From Albugo candida (taxonomy: Eukaryota; Oomycota; Peronosporomycetes; Albuginales; Albuginaceae): DNA of 64,000 nt. This document shows, piece by piece, positions 11,635 to 22,760 of the stretch. A model generated the notes under the pieces. The model saw only the letters and a program-made list of their open reading frames with translations. It was not told where the DNA came from and did no database searches. The DNA is taken from assembly GCA_905220665.1 (NCBI GenBank), contig CAJNAR010000164.1:434001-498000 (forward strand), written 5' to 3'. Positions within the stretch are counted from its first letter, which is position 1; every line of letters starts with the position of its first letter. The translations under genes were made by a program, and so were the position numbers.

Positions 11635-12804
11635 TCACTTTTTACGAAAGATTGTCGATTTAACACCGAAAGAATTGTTTCCACCAGATCTGGGCCCACC
11701 ACGATCATTGAATAGGACTAGGATGACACTCATATTGTCACGACTTCCTTTAACCAAGCACTCGTTGATAAGCTCTTCACAAATGTCTTGTGCTGAGGAT
11801 TTTGTTCCTTGTCGAGTTTTTTTCTGTATAAACTTTCGAATCTGCTCATTGGTCATGACGTCGTAAATTCCATCACACGCCAAGAACAAAAACTCATCGT
11901 CGGCAGACCGTCGGTGCAAGCGTATACACGGTTCAGCCGTTACCAATTGTTGATGTGGTTTCATGGCCGCATTTCGTTTAAACCAGAAGTCACCAAAGCT
12001 ACGAGATACAGCGACGCCACCACAGACACGCCCACGAAATACAGTTCCACCGGCACTCAAGATTCGCTGCTTTTCAAAATCAACATCCGGTTTATGATCC
12101 ATAGAAAGCTGAATCATATCAGTACATTTTGTGTTGCTGAGAATACATCGCGAATCTCCTATAAAATGCGTCAGTATAGCCCGCATTTGATCTAGTAATT
12201 GTCTGCATACCAACATTCGCCACAACGATATCTGTTGGTGTGATGATTGCTACTAAACCTGTTGATCCAACCTCATCACACACTGGACCAATATCCGGAT
12301 TTTCCCGCAGAGCCTCATCCGTGCTGATAAAAGCTTTGCATAATGCAACTGTGAGCGATTCCGAGGTCTACAAACAATAGAGTATTTAAGAGATGTGGCT
12401 AATCAAGTCGACAATTAGCACCTGAGGATCATTTTTGAATTCTTTGGTTCCGAAAAGCTCTTTAAGAATTGTGTTCGCACTGTACACGGCCGAACATGAA
12501 GATTGTATACTCTGCATACATATGAATACTTACGCTGCCTTTGACACTGCTGAGCCTCCATGACCATCAAATACACCGACACAGCAAGTTTCCGGTATGG
12601 AAGGATGCAATGAAGGCTGGATGATCTCTACATCCTGCGCGAATTCTTGTCACTGAACGTTCAAATGATAAAGCAAAAAGAGATGTTACATACTTCCATT
12701 GTTTCACGCCATCCTTGCATACAAGAGGTTGCAATGGTCATGTTGTTCGCGCAGATCGTTGATGACTTTTTCGTAACATTAGGCTCTGAAAGGAAGCGCG
12801 ACAT
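11635..12804 (-). CDS. PP2C-family Ser/Thr protein phosphatase
   Basis: Mn/Mg-dependent phosphatase. Exons 12694-12804, 12534-12634, 12422-12479, 12211-12367 and 11635-12158, about 316 residues, essentially the PP2C catalytic domain alone. Motifs in order: MQGWRETMEDVE (metal-binding Glu and Asp, made by joining exons 1 and 2), VGVFDGHGGSAV, EVGSTGLVAII, VANVGDSRCIL, the AGGTVFRGRVCGGVAVSRSFGD strip, LACDGIYDVMT and GSRDNMSVILVLF. All metal-coordinating aspartates appear present, so the enzyme should be active. The start is the ATG giving MSRFLSEP; there is no Gly-2 for myristoylation. Substrate unknown. Confidence 0.93.
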
Positions 12805-13284
12805 CAAAAATCGTGTTATACGGAAAAAAGAACTGTACGTATGTATACCAAAAAGTGAAGTTTTATTATCTGTCAATGAGGTCCTGTCCGATTTCATCCA
12901 GTACTGTCACTGTTATAACATAACTTTATGCTGTATAGAAAAGCTCACGAATTTTAAGGACAGACAATTTCGTGCTAAATGCTGCACTAACGATCGAAAA
13001 AACGACAAATTGAACGACAAAGAGACAAACTTTTGGCAAATACGATTCAGTCCCAACGGTGTGTTTTTGGCGTTGTATATATACGCGAGCACCATTTAGC
13101 ATCCTTTTAGCACCAAGCATGAAAATTGGTGCTGTAGGCTGTATCTCACGCATGGTTGTGAATATAGTTCCTTGTAAGGTATGAACTCATGCATCTATAT
13201 TTATTGGATAGCACGCAGCTAAGTGAAAATCTCTCTCGTTTCTATAACGACCGAGTCAGCAACGATATCACATATGTTTGCACA
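12805..13284. other. Intergenic, promoter of the PP2C gene
   Basis: 480 bp between the PP2C start and the stop of the downstream-lying BCCIP gene, both on the minus strand. Open frames here on either strand have no recognisable content and overlap the PP2C first exon. Confidence 0.5.
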
Positions 13285-14241
13285 TCACATATTGATCATC
13301 GCGCTGATACTTTTGATCGCGACCTTGTGACTTTGGCAATGTATTAGGTAGACGTCAGTAATCCGTGTCTTCGCTAGCGGGGCGCCAAACAAATGATCTC
13401 GTTCCTCTCGAGGTGTCTCAAAAGAATATACGAGTTGAGCTTGTGGTTCTAAGAATTCGTCTTCGAATTTTTGGTACAATTTTGTTCGAATCGCATATTT
13501 ATCAATTTGTGTCCGCGCTTTCTCCTTTTTCTTCCCTTCCTCAAGGCTGCATGTTGTCAGTACAAGAAAGTAATCAAAGTCAAAAATGTTTTGTCCGCCT
13601 TGGTCTGAATTTGTTATGGCCCATTCAATATCTTCATGCAATGCCGAATGTAAGGCCGGAATAAGCTGGTATGGAAGATTGTATAAACGTTCGTTCATAA
13701 GGAGCCCAACTCTTTTCGTCTCAAAAATCTCCTCAAATTCGTCCTTTTGGTCCAGCGGACAATGCTTTCGCACATAACTTAGCAGTTGTTGAATGCATTT
13801 TTTATCCTCGTAATGATGCAAATTCAGTGCTGTGATGAATCCATATGCATCGGGCTCGCCGGCGACACACACTACTGTTCCAACCTCTACTTGATTCACG
13901 ATGATATCAGCCATTTCTGCCGTGTCAAAAGACAAAGATGCTGATAGGAAGGATGACAAAAGCTGCTTGATACTCTGAAATTGGGATTGATTTGGATCAG
14001 AAAAAACAAATTCGACATGGACAGAATTTTCACTGTCAAGGTTTCCTTTGTTTTCTTCAGCTTCACCAGTAGGCTCTTTCTTACGTGCTAGACTTAAAAC
14101 TTCGCTCTCAGAATCATCCTCACTGCTTTTGTCGTCGCTTTTATCCTCCATCAACGAATCATCTGATTTTGTACTGTATTGACGCTCATTTTCGGCCTCA
14201 TCCTCGCTTCGCTTCCTTTTCGAATTGGAAGCGCATCGCAT
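13285..14241 (-). CDS. BCCIP: B CCIP/Bcp1 family protein
   Basis: Homologue of human BCCIP and yeast Bcp1, nuclear proteins linked to genome stability, nuclear export and 60S ribosome assembly (Rpl23 chaperone in yeast). One uninterrupted exon, 318 residues. The first 80 residues are acidic and Ser-rich with basic KRKR near the start, as in the family. The core begins VHVEFVFSDPNQSQF and continues with VGTVVCVAGEPDAYGFIT, LLMNERLYNLPYQLIPAL (a hallmark stretch) and FDYFLVLT, ending DVYLIHC. The start is the first ATG of the frame and the length is normal for the family. Confidence 0.9.
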   Translation of the reverse strand: MRCASNSKRKRSEDEAENERQYSTKSDDSLMEDKSDDKSSEDDSESEVLSLARKKEPTGEAEENKGNLDSENSVHVEFVFSDPNQSQFQSIKQLLSSFLSASLSFDTAEMADIIVNQVEVGTVVCVAGEPDAYGFITALNLHHYEDKKCIQQLLSYVRKHCPLDQKDEFEEIFETKRVGLLMNERLYNLPYQLIPALHSALHEDIEWAITNSDQGGQNIFDFDYFLVLTTCSLEEGKKKEKARTQIDKYAIRTKLYQKFEDEFLEPQAQLVYSFETPREERDHLFGAPLAKTRITDVYLIHCQSHKVAIKSISAMINM

Positions 14242-14679
14242 ACTTAAATTGATTGGCGAGAATTTATGTCAGGTCTACTAATTGAACGCGAAGGAAGGAA
14301 GTTCACAAATTGAACATGTTCATGGCCAATGGGTCCTCGTAATCTCGATTGTGTATGATTAATTCGATACAAGATTGTCTCTTTAGGTATGGTGGCGCAA
14401 AATCGGAGATCTGGCTCATCTCATATTTTTCTACCGCAAGCGTTGCGTACGGACATAAAAAATGAAACAATGTTTGAGGACAATGCGTTAGTTTGTAGCA
14501 CTTAATGCGACTCTTGCCAGCAACCGGCTATGTGAAATAGTTGAGTTGTACTCGAAGGTTACCCGATTATCTATATGCTTCGTACTAACGTACGCTATGC
14601 AACTCAATAATCCTGGTATTATCTGTTCACAATGAATTCTCCGTCTATATGCTGTGGTGAGGCAAGCAAACAAACCAAT
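14242..14679. other. Intergenic, no gene seen
   Basis: 438 bp upstream of BCCIP and downstream of the AHA1-like stop. It should contain the BCCIP promoter. No coding frame with recognisable content on either strand. Confidence 0.5.
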
Positions 14680-15469
14680 CTATTGTCGCAGGAATTCTTC
14701 TCTCCAGTTGGCCAAGATCTCACGTAGCTGACCTTCCCAATTTAAAATTGCATCTTTGGCATCTCGCGCATGTGCCGAGCATTCTTCCGTAGATACCGTC
14801 ACTTCATAATCCTCGCCGTTCATGTCATCAAAATCATGGATTTCAACATGACCTTTCACTTCATCGAATCCTTCCGAGTCATCCTGTCGAGTCGATTTCC
14901 ATTCGAATTTGACAGAAATATCGAACCCACATCGCTTCACTCCACGACTGTAAACAAGCTAACACGAGAAATTCACCACATCAGTCAGCATGTCGATATA
15001 AATTGTAGTTAAGCAGAGCTTCGTGACCTTTGCTTCGCCGTCGCATCTTACAATGGAATCTACGACAAGTGATACGTTATACTTTGCGTCTTCAAATCTG
15101 AAGGAATCGCGAAGGTACTCCTTCAAGCGATCGCATGCCCAAGCAGATTTGTCTTTTTCCTCCCTTCAGTTGACCAGACAATCGCATTAGGTTTGTCGAA
15201 TGCGAGGTAGATCAAGCAAACAACGTACCATGTACCCGCAGTATTCCAAGCGGATGTTCCCTGTTTACTCCCTTCCGCTGGCTCTATATCGATCTTGTTG
15301 TCAATCCGCAAAGGGGTAAAGTCCTAGCAAAGACCGATAAAATGTCTATTTCGGTCGATTTATTGTAGGGCTGATCGATCACCTGCGAAGTTTTTGCAAT
15401 CGATTTCATCCATCCGTGATATCCTTCATGAAGCTTCTTTGCGGCTGGCAATTCGTCATCGCTTCCCAT
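14680..15469 (-). CDS. AHA1-type activator of Hsp90 ATPase, N-terminal domain only
   Basis: Co-chaperone that binds the Hsp90 middle domain and stimulates its ATPase. Exons 15383-15469, 15229-15323, 15028-15163 and 14680-14958, about 198 residues. Joined sequence shows NTAGTWEEKDKSAWACDRL, the standard AHA1 start W.WEEKD...W...+L, then VSLVVDSIVRCDGEAK, FDISVKFEW and GHVEIHDF. The C-terminal AHSA1 (START-like) domain of full Aha1 is absent: the frame stops at 14680 after a Trp-rich helix. It therefore resembles yeast Hch1 in domain content. The N-terminal 50 residues before the W motif are less conserved. Confidence 0.85.
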
Positions 15470-15788
15470 TGGTTCTTGATAGTTTTAACAAATCAGTGGA
15501 TACAGTTTTCCAGTGTTCCAGAAGCTTTTCGATCGAAACTTTTGGCACTTTGGTCAAACGGTACAAAGAGAATTTTAAAATTAAATCGTCATTACTAGAG
15601 TTCAAATAATGATTTTACCAAAATCGTTCTAATGAGCTAAATGCGCAATATTTTTCCAATGGATGAGTTTTCGGTCCGTCATTCGAATGGGTAGTGTACA
15701 TAGCTCGCCGAAGCGAAGAACGTCGCGTGTGATGTCACCTATAAAGCTATACTATTGAACTTAAATGTCTATCGCTATTACAAGCTGC
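15470..15788. other. Intergenic, no gene seen
   Basis: 319 bp between the AHA1-like start and the stop of the giant gene, both on the minus strand; presumably the AHA1 promoter. Nothing else recognised. Confidence 0.5.
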
Positions 15789-18700
15789 TCACTCTTGTAC
15801 CGACTCTTCAGATTTCATTCTTAAACTCGAAATAAGCGATAAGATATGTACTGCAGTACCCCAAATATTACGATGCTTCTGGGGATGTGATTTATGCAAT
15901 ATTTCTTCGAGAGGCTTAACGACCGCATCCGAAAGCGAATTTCGTTCCGAGATAAACTTCTCATGTGATGACAGCATGCTTGTGAGCTGTGATTCCACCA
16001 AAAGCAAGGATGCTTTCACCAGGGCGCGCTCGTATAAATCTGGTTTGGTGTCCTTGATATCGACAAAAAAACCTTCGGAGCACTGCGATACATTGGACAT
16101 CCAAATTTCGATGCACAGCATGCCGAAATGACTACCCGAAATCTCCTGAAGCGCGCTACTTGACGACGCTCTCAAGCTTCCCTCAAAAGCCTCTACTATC
16201 TCTTTGCAAATATCATTAGAGACTGCAAAGGGATGTTTGTACTTGTCTATGATTTCCTTCAGCTGAGCAGCTTTGAAAGGCGCAATATCGTCTGACCAAG
16301 CCGAGGTCAGCGTAGTTTGTATCCGACGTGCCAAGCTGAACGAGTACATAGGCTTTCTCATTCCACTTTCCTGGTACATTAAGTGATAATGAGCGATTGA
16401 AGAGGTGGCTAGCCAATGCGGAAGCAGTCCCAGCGTTGCAGTTGTGATCTGATCTTCCACGGTACGCTCCAGAAATGTTGTAATTTGGTTTGGCTCACTT
16501 CCCCAGTAAGTATCAGTAATATGGTGATGATCTGAAAACAACGAAGCACATCGTGATTTGCTAAGTATACTTACTGCATGAAGCAAGATATCGCACATTC
16601 TGAACCGCTGTGTCAAGGGTATCGCGATAGCGGGATGACTCGAAAACGCTGGTGGGCAGCATAGAACCACACGGAAAATCGATCGTTGATGTGGGGTCCA
16701 ATGGTCCGGACATTTTACCATCACCAGATCATGTAGAATCTGTATGGGTGGCGAATCATTGGACAGTATATTAGGAACACTCAATATTGACAACAGTAGC
16801 TTGTGCGTCGCTAAGCGAACAGAAGTGTTGGAGCAATGGTTCAATAGAGCCACTGCAACCCAAATGATTTGGGGGCATAAAGCCAATTTCGATGCCGGTA
16901 TACCAGAGACCATGGAATCTAACGTGGAGAGGCATTCCATGACAAGCGCCTTACTTGAAGCACGTAGTAGCGTAAGGCTCATATCTGGCGGATTATTAGA
17001 GACATTTATCTGTTGATTTTCGCAAAGTACAAATTGATCCAGTGACTTGTGAAGCAACTCCAAAATCGTAAGCACCATTTTTGCTTCAAATGGACGTCGT
17101 AACATTCTTTGCATCCGAAGAGCAAACTGCGTCGCTTGTTTGACCTGTAATTGCGTAGATTCGCTATTCCTCACGCTAATTATCTCACGCGTGGTCTGAA
17201 TGACTTGATTCATGCAAATTTGATTCCAAATTAATTGCGTGTGCATCGGAATGACCGCAACCAAAGAACGTATGAGCTGATCAAATCGATGATCAAAAGC
17301 GTTCAAGCCTTGGCCCTTCGCGTCACATCGGTCACTAATCAAAATTTGAAGCGATTGTAGCCAGTTACTCTGGGACCTCATCAAATGGCGAAGCACTAGC
17401 AGACATTCTTGCAGTATCGTTTCGCAATTATTGCTTAAACTATCGCCTCCGAAATCGCTGGATTCGTGATTTTGTAAGTTGCAAAAATCGGATAAAGTTG
17501 CTTTGCGGCTTCGAGGCTTTTTGGTTTGCGATGTTACTGGGTAAGCATCTGATCCGAAAGTAGTAGCATTCTGCATTATCTTTTGATCCGATTGTAAGAT
17601 GAAAAACAAGACGCCAATTATCGAATGCAACAAGAACACTCCAAATTCCACTTCCACAGTGAGCTCACCAGAAGTAAAATCCGCAAAAAAACAATTGTTG
17701 TTAACAGTCATCAGTCTGATCAAGGCCACAGCATCGTCAAATATACCAAAAAGTTCTGGTCGTTCGGGTATATTATCACTTTCGTGTTGCCAAGACTTGG
17801 TCTGCCTAACTTGAACTATTGAGATTAGACCGATCATGACATTCTTTGCATTATCTTCCACCCGTCCAAGCCAAGCGACAAGTTCTCTGCCTATGGGAAA
17901 CTCGTCCACATTTCGAGAACGTTCAAATAGAAACTGTAGAACGATAATTAAATTGCTTGAAAACTCCGCTCCCGTCCCATTCATTCGCTTAGGAAAAGCA
18001 AGGGATTGCCACAAGTCCTGAAGTTCTTTGACAAAGACTGTGCCCAGCTGTAGTGTTACCTGAAGAAAGAGCCGTAATAACACTCCTTGTCTCGCCTGTT
18101 GCTTCATAGCGATACAATTAGCCCAACATGGCAAAGCATTGAGTAACTTTCGCTGCTGGCAGGAGTCGCAACACAGTATAAATTTACCGATTGCACGGCA
18201 CATATCATACGCATTTTTTTCTCCGAAAGCGTCACAAAGGAGCGCTGAGATACTTCTTGTCTCGGTACAAGAAACTATGTGACTAATCGATGAATCGACA
18301 TGTAACGTTGCTGCTGAGCTTGACGCATGAAAAAGTCCTACAGACCTTTGATGTTGTATCAGGAAATCCGCCATGTTCCAAGCTTGCTGCCGTATAATCC
18401 AATTATGCTGATCTCCTGCGTGTAGTATACAGGCAACTTTTATTACGCAATGCGTGTCATCTGATGATGAGAAAAACTCTGGATCGTTCTCTGTTTCAGG
18501 CTCAGAATTGTTTGGCACAATCATTTGTGATAGTCTTGTCAAGGTATAGAAATACTCTATTGCAATCGCATAAGCTTGACTTGAAGCTTTGTCAAATAAC
18601 GGGGATGCTGAGTAGAGGCACTTTTTTGTCGCACTATTTAGTATGTGATTTGCCTTTGAATGAACTGTGACCAGTTTTTGAAGCATGTAATGGCAAAACC

Positions 18701-21700
18701 ATCCCTGCTGGGAGCAATCATAGAAATGACACGCTTGGTCCGCGAAACATTGGTCGATTATCTCTAAAAGCTTGAGAAGATTCTCCGATCCCAACATATT
18801 GTCCCCGATCAGCTTCCTGACTCGTTTCTGATTGCTTACCATTCGAGCAAGAGAAATGATAACCCACTCATGAGTCAAAGCACCCAGAATATCTATTTTG
18901 TTGCCAAGGCGCACGGAACAGCTGCTATAGCTGGTTGGGGTATTAGCGTCGTGAAGTTGATTCTCTTCCAATCTGACATCTAAAACTATCCAAGATAGAT
19001 AGAGTCGAATATTCTGGCCGTCTTCTATTGTTGAATCAACCCATGTTTGTACGATATAATTATCTTGATCTTTATCAGAAGCTTTGTCTTGTGACTCGTT
19101 CATTGGAAGTCGTTTACTATGTTGATGCTGTGCAATAGAGTCTCCGGCATTTCGGTGGCTGGATGCTGACAGCTTTGTGAGCACGGAAAAGCAGCCTTGA
19201 TAATCTAATGATACTTCCGATTTGCTTGGTCCATGGTCGACTGCAAGTCGGTCCTCGATTTGAAGCAAGGATGACAAAATCGCACAAAAGTCCTGTCTTA
19301 TCATGGACCGAAGGCAGTGAAATTCGGCGGTGTCATTACTCTCCTCTTCTAAATGAGGCGGGGGGATATCGTGCAGCCTCTCACAACATTGTGTCAGAAG
19401 AGTTGAGTAACGATCTCGAAGTTGTGAGCTCCACATTTCTTTGACCACAATCCATTCTTTCGGGCTACATAATAACTTTACGAGACGAATAATTATAAGG
19501 CGAAACGTTCGTATAAGAGCCCACCGCAAGCGGAGTTGTTTTTTAGTAAGGTCCTCAGTATCTAAACTTGTTCCTTCCCGGTCATGTCCTTTTCTGCGGG
19601 TCGACTGTCTCTGATTGCCTAACGGTGCTGCGTTCGTGGCGCCTGATGTACCGCCATCAAATCGTGTATCAAATGCCGGCAATGCTTCTGCCTCAACTTC
19701 AACAAGACAGTCCAGAACTCTGTGCGTGAGCGGTATACTAACGTTTCCAAGAGCCAAAATCGCCACTCTTTGTATTCTCGCGCTGTCGCTCTTCAATACC
19801 TGACAGAGTTCTCTTATGCAAATAACTTGACAATGCATCGTTTCACCACTATCTGCATGATCCTGATTGCCTGCACCATATGTGTCCACATCCTGAGTGT
19901 CGTAATTGCAGTCTACTCTCAACGCGTTCGTCGTCGCTAGCAAGACGATATTTCCCCAGTACCTGACCTTATCGTCTCCTAGTTTATTTACGATTTGAGT
20001 TGAGCTCAAACTCTCATCCTTGAGCATCGTGGATACTCTGACAAAAAAGCCATGAAAATGATCCCAAATAATCGATGAGATGGCTGGCTTCACAAGACCA
20101 AACAGTGCGAAAATATGTCCCATATATTGAGATATGACAAAGTAGGGAATTTGACTGCCTAAATCGCGTAAAAGGTGCTCATAGTTGTTTGAAGAAACTA
20201 CAAAGCGACTTAAATTGCAGAAAAATTCGTTGGTTGGAATCGGATCCAAAAGTACTTGATAAATGCTTGTTTTATCCCTGGTGCTCCACGTGCAAAATTG
20301 TATCTGGGCAATTAGTCTAAGAAGCTTTAGCGTAGATCTTCGCAATTCGACACAATCGGCCATGAGTAGGAAGACTCCAAGTGCTTCAATGCGGTCGAAT
20401 GAACTTGAGAGGGAAAAATGGTCGGTCTTACTTTGATGTCGGGTGAAAAAAGACATGAAATTTGTGTCTTCCAGCAGTTTCACAAGTAAAAGGACCAAAG
20501 AATGTGCAGCATGTGCATTCAAAAAGAGATCTGCTGTCAAATATCCAGATAATTCCTCGACCAATACTTGGTATAGCACTCCTAAGACAGTAACTATTTT
20601 CTCCGATGATGTGACCGAGCAAATTTCCTTGGAAATGGTGCATACTGCACTACTAGCTTCCGTTCGAACAAAGGCGTTTTGATTACAAGTTGCACGGACG
20701 AGAATCTGAACCCACACTCTCTGAGCAATACGCGTCTCCCGATACAAACTTGTAAAACACTGGATCGTTGTACAGAACAATTTATATCCTAGCTCCAAGG
20801 CTCCTACCTTGTTTTTGGAATTTGTGACATACAGACCATAGTGCTCGATTGTGTGTCGTAAGGGTTCAGACACCTGCTGCCCTCCCAAAGTGTTGTACGA
20901 ATTGTTTCCGCAATGGGTGCTGCAATCCATCAAAATTTGATCTACTTTACCGGTAAAACTAGCCTGGCAAATCTTGTGAGCGTTCGCAAGCGCACGCTTT
21001 TCTAGCATTCCTGCCCATAGTAAGGGTTGAATGATGGTGTCTTCAGAAATTCGATCTGTGTATTGCCAAGACGGCGAATGCATGATTTTGTGATATGAGT
21101 GTAGGCTCTGGAGCCCAATAAGTCTTCTCTCGTCAAGTGGATTTATCGATTCGGCTACAAGCCGGTGGACATGTTCACCCGCACCTTGATAGCAAATTAT
21201 CGCACACGACATCTGCGCAAGAATCGAGAAGCTTTCGTGATTCAAAGTAGTGCCTCTCCATACTCCATCACATAGCCAACATTGCATTCGGTTGAGGCAC
21301 TCTATGCACTCCTTCTCAAAAGCTGGTTGATCCAAAATGATACTTCGCTGGAGAACCTGAACAAACAGCATCCCAGTGCTCCTTATCAGTACTGCGGGAT
21401 CGGAAATCGCTTCAGCATTTTTTTCATGAAAATCATACTCCCAACTTGAAAAGCTGGCTGATGGGTCTGAGCTTGCAAATGTCCGCAACTGGATGCGTGT
21501 AATCTGATTGAAGTCTTCGTTACAAAATCGTTCAAAGACATTGTTAGGTGCTAGACACATCACTGCTGCGCGCAGAGCCCAAGCTGGGCCTTGCAAAAGC
21601 CTTTTCTTTTTTGATAATCTTAACCCAATTGCGTTTGAACAGTGCTGCCTTGCAAGAGAATGCAAATCAAGCAGACACACACACCACTCAGATACGTTCG

Positions 21701-22760
21701 CTGATACATTAAATATAGCTTTGCAATACCACAACGTTATTTGTCGGTGATTTGAAGTTTGGCAGTACCACTTATAAAGCTTTTGAGAAAGCGTTTGTGA
21801 TTCATTTGTCAGAATTCTTGAGAGTAATCGCAGTGCAGCAAGTCGAACAAGATAGCAGTGCGATTTCAATGTTAGGCTCTGCAAATCACGCAAGAAACTC
21901 GCAACTCTTTTCACTTTCCCAGCTACTCTTGGTCCATATTCTGGTCGCTGTGCATCGAGTGCCCAGCAATCGTTGACAAGAAATGGATCGAAATTGATGC
22001 TCGAAAAACACTGAATCATGTAGCACAATAGGTATGAATCACAAGTCTGCACAGTATTCAACAGTGGCTTCAATTGTGCACCTGAAAAGGTCTGTAAACT
22101 ACAGCCAAAAGTTCCATTTATGGACTGATAAAAGCGATCGTGTATCAGTTGTACTGAAAACTGGGAAACGTAGCCAAGAACTTTTTTCCACATAAGAGCA
22201 ATGTTATCAAGCAATCTCTCATTCTGTGTATCTTTGTATCCTGTCCGATCAACAAGCATCGATCGTGATGCTTTGACGCTAAACAGTCGATTAAATGGGC
22301 TACTTTTTGATCTACACCGTGCTTGACAGCGCTTTATCATGTCGTAATGAATGCAAAATACTCGGAAACAGGTATCAATGATTGCCTTCAGCATTCCTGT
22401 TGACCAAAAATCGCTAGTTTCCATCGTTTCAACAGAGGTACTAACGTCATGGTGTCTTTGACCTACATAGGATTCGAAGTAAGCGATCAAAACCTCCGCC
22501 ACGATATATTTGGCAATGTGAGTTTCATGTAGTGAAGGTTTCGATTTCCCTGCATGTACGCTCCACTCCAATAGAAGAAGAATTCCATTTTGCCGCTGTT
22601 GTTTGCTCATATTCATCAAAATGGTAAGAACTTGATCCAAGGCTTGACGAATATTATCACATCGAGGAGGAATCAGCTCATGAGCATGATTTGCAGTCAA
22701 TACTTGCAATTGATGCAGTAGGAGATCTTGGATATGGAGCTCCACTTGTGATGTACTCAT
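15789..22760 (-). CDS. Giant helical-repeat protein of unknown identity, 2323 residues
   Basis: One uninterrupted frame of 2323 codons. I do not recognise it. The sequence is almost entirely alternating amphipathic helices rich in Leu, Cys, His and Gln with short loops, typical of HEAT/ARM-like scaffolds. No catalytic motif, P-loop, zinc finger or transmembrane segment was seen. Two less ordered linkers stand out: about residues 1050-1100 (Gly/Arg/Thr-rich, containing STRRKGHDREG) and about 1200-1240 (His/Lys/Asp-rich). Candidate families by size and texture are the N-terminal region of Sen1/senataxin, URB1 and THADA-like proteins, but I found no decisive motif for any and no helicase domain follows. 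Start is the ATG giving MSTSQVELH. The lack of introns over 7 kb contrasts with its neighbours. Confidence 0.8.
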   Translation of the reverse strand: MSTSQVELHIQDLLLHQLQVLTANHAHELIPPRCDNIRQALDQVLTILMNMSKQQRQNGILLLLEWSVHAGKSKPSLHETHIAKYIVAEVLIAYFESYVGQRHHDVSTSVETMETSDFWSTGMLKAIIDTCFRVFCIHYDMIKRCQARCRSKSSPFNRLFSVKASRSMLVDRTGYKDTQNERLLDNIALMWKKVLGYVSQFSVQLIHDRFYQSINGTFGCSLQTFSGAQLKPLLNTVQTCDSYLLCYMIQCFSSINFDPFLVNDCWALDAQRPEYGPRVAGKVKRVASFLRDLQSLTLKSHCYLVRLAALRLLSRILTNESQTLSQKLYKWYCQTSNHRQITLWYCKAIFNVSANVSEWCVCLLDLHSLARQHCSNAIGLRLSKKKRLLQGPAWALRAAVMCLAPNNVFERFCNEDFNQITRIQLRTFASSDPSASFSSWEYDFHEKNAEAISDPAVLIRSTGMLFVQVLQRSIILDQPAFEKECIECLNRMQCWLCDGVWRGTTLNHESFSILAQMSCAIICYQGAGEHVHRLVAESINPLDERRLIGLQSLHSYHKIMHSPSWQYTDRISEDTIIQPLLWAGMLEKRALANAHKICQASFTGKVDQILMDCSTHCGNNSYNTLGGQQVSEPLRHTIEHYGLYVTNSKNKVGALELGYKLFCTTIQCFTSLYRETRIAQRVWVQILVRATCNQNAFVRTEASSAVCTISKEICSVTSSEKIVTVLGVLYQVLVEELSGYLTADLFLNAHAAHSLVLLLVKLLEDTNFMSFFTRHQSKTDHFSLSSSFDRIEALGVFLLMADCVELRRSTLKLLRLIAQIQFCTWSTRDKTSIYQVLLDPIPTNEFFCNLSRFVVSSNNYEHLLRDLGSQIPYFVISQYMGHIFALFGLVKPAISSIIWDHFHGFFVRVSTMLKDESLSSTQIVNKLGDDKVRYWGNIVLLATTNALRVDCNYDTQDVDTYGAGNQDHADSGETMHCQVICIRELCQVLKSDSARIQRVAILALGNVSIPLTHRVLDCLVEVEAEALPAFDTRFDGGTSGATNAAPLGNQRQSTRRKGHDREGTSLDTEDLTKKQLRLRWALIRTFRLIIIRLVKLLCSPKEWIVVKEMWSSQLRDRYSTLLTQCCERLHDIPPPHLEEESNDTAEFHCLRSMIRQDFCAILSSLLQIEDRLAVDHGPSKSEVSLDYQGCFSVLTKLSASSHRNAGDSIAQHQHSKRLPMNESQDKASDKDQDNYIVQTWVDSTIEDGQNIRLYLSWIVLDVRLEENQLHDANTPTSYSSCSVRLGNKIDILGALTHEWVIISLARMVSNQKRVRKLIGDNMLGSENLLKLLEIIDQCFADQACHFYDCSQQGWFCHYMLQKLVTVHSKANHILNSATKKCLYSASPLFDKASSQAYAIAIEYFYTLTRLSQMIVPNNSEPETENDPEFFSSSDDTHCVIKVACILHAGDQHNWIIRQQAWNMADFLIQHQRSVGLFHASSSAATLHVDSSISHIVSCTETRSISALLCDAFGEKNAYDMCRAIGKFILCCDSCQQRKLLNALPCWANCIAMKQQARQGVLLRLFLQVTLQLGTVFVKELQDLWQSLAFPKRMNGTGAEFSSNLIIVLQFLFERSRNVDEFPIGRELVAWLGRVEDNAKNVMIGLISIVQVRQTKSWQHESDNIPERPELFGIFDDAVALIRLMTVNNNCFFADFTSGELTVEVEFGVFLLHSIIGVLFFILQSDQKIMQNATTFGSDAYPVTSQTKKPRSRKATLSDFCNLQNHESSDFGGDSLSNNCETILQECLLVLRHLMRSQSNWLQSLQILISDRCDAKGQGLNAFDHRFDQLIRSLVAVIPMHTQLIWNQICMNQVIQTTREIISVRNSESTQLQVKQATQFALRMQRMLRRPFEAKMVLTILELLHKSLDQFVLCENQQINVSNNPPDMSLTLLRASSKALVMECLSTLDSMVSGIPASKLALCPQIIWVAVALLNHCSNTSVRLATHKLLLSILSVPNILSNDSPPIQILHDLVMVKCPDHWTPHQRSIFRVVLCCPPAFSSHPAIAIPLTQRFRMCDILLHAVSILSKSRCASLFSDHHHITDTYWGSEPNQITTFLERTVEDQITTATLGLLPHWLATSSIAHYHLMYQESGMRKPMYSFSLARRIQTTLTSAWSDDIAPFKAAQLKEIIDKYKHPFAVSNDICKEIVEAFEGSLRASSSSALQEISGSHFGMLCIEIWMSNVSQCSEGFFVDIKDTKPDLYERALVKASLLLVESQLTSMLSSHEKFISERNSLSDAVVKPLEEILHKSHPQKHRNIWGTAVHILSLISSLRMKSEESVQE

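Noticed and set aside
12647..13099. Plus-strand frame of 150 codons
   Set aside because: It is antisense to PP2C exon 1 and its promoter, with no recognisable sequence.
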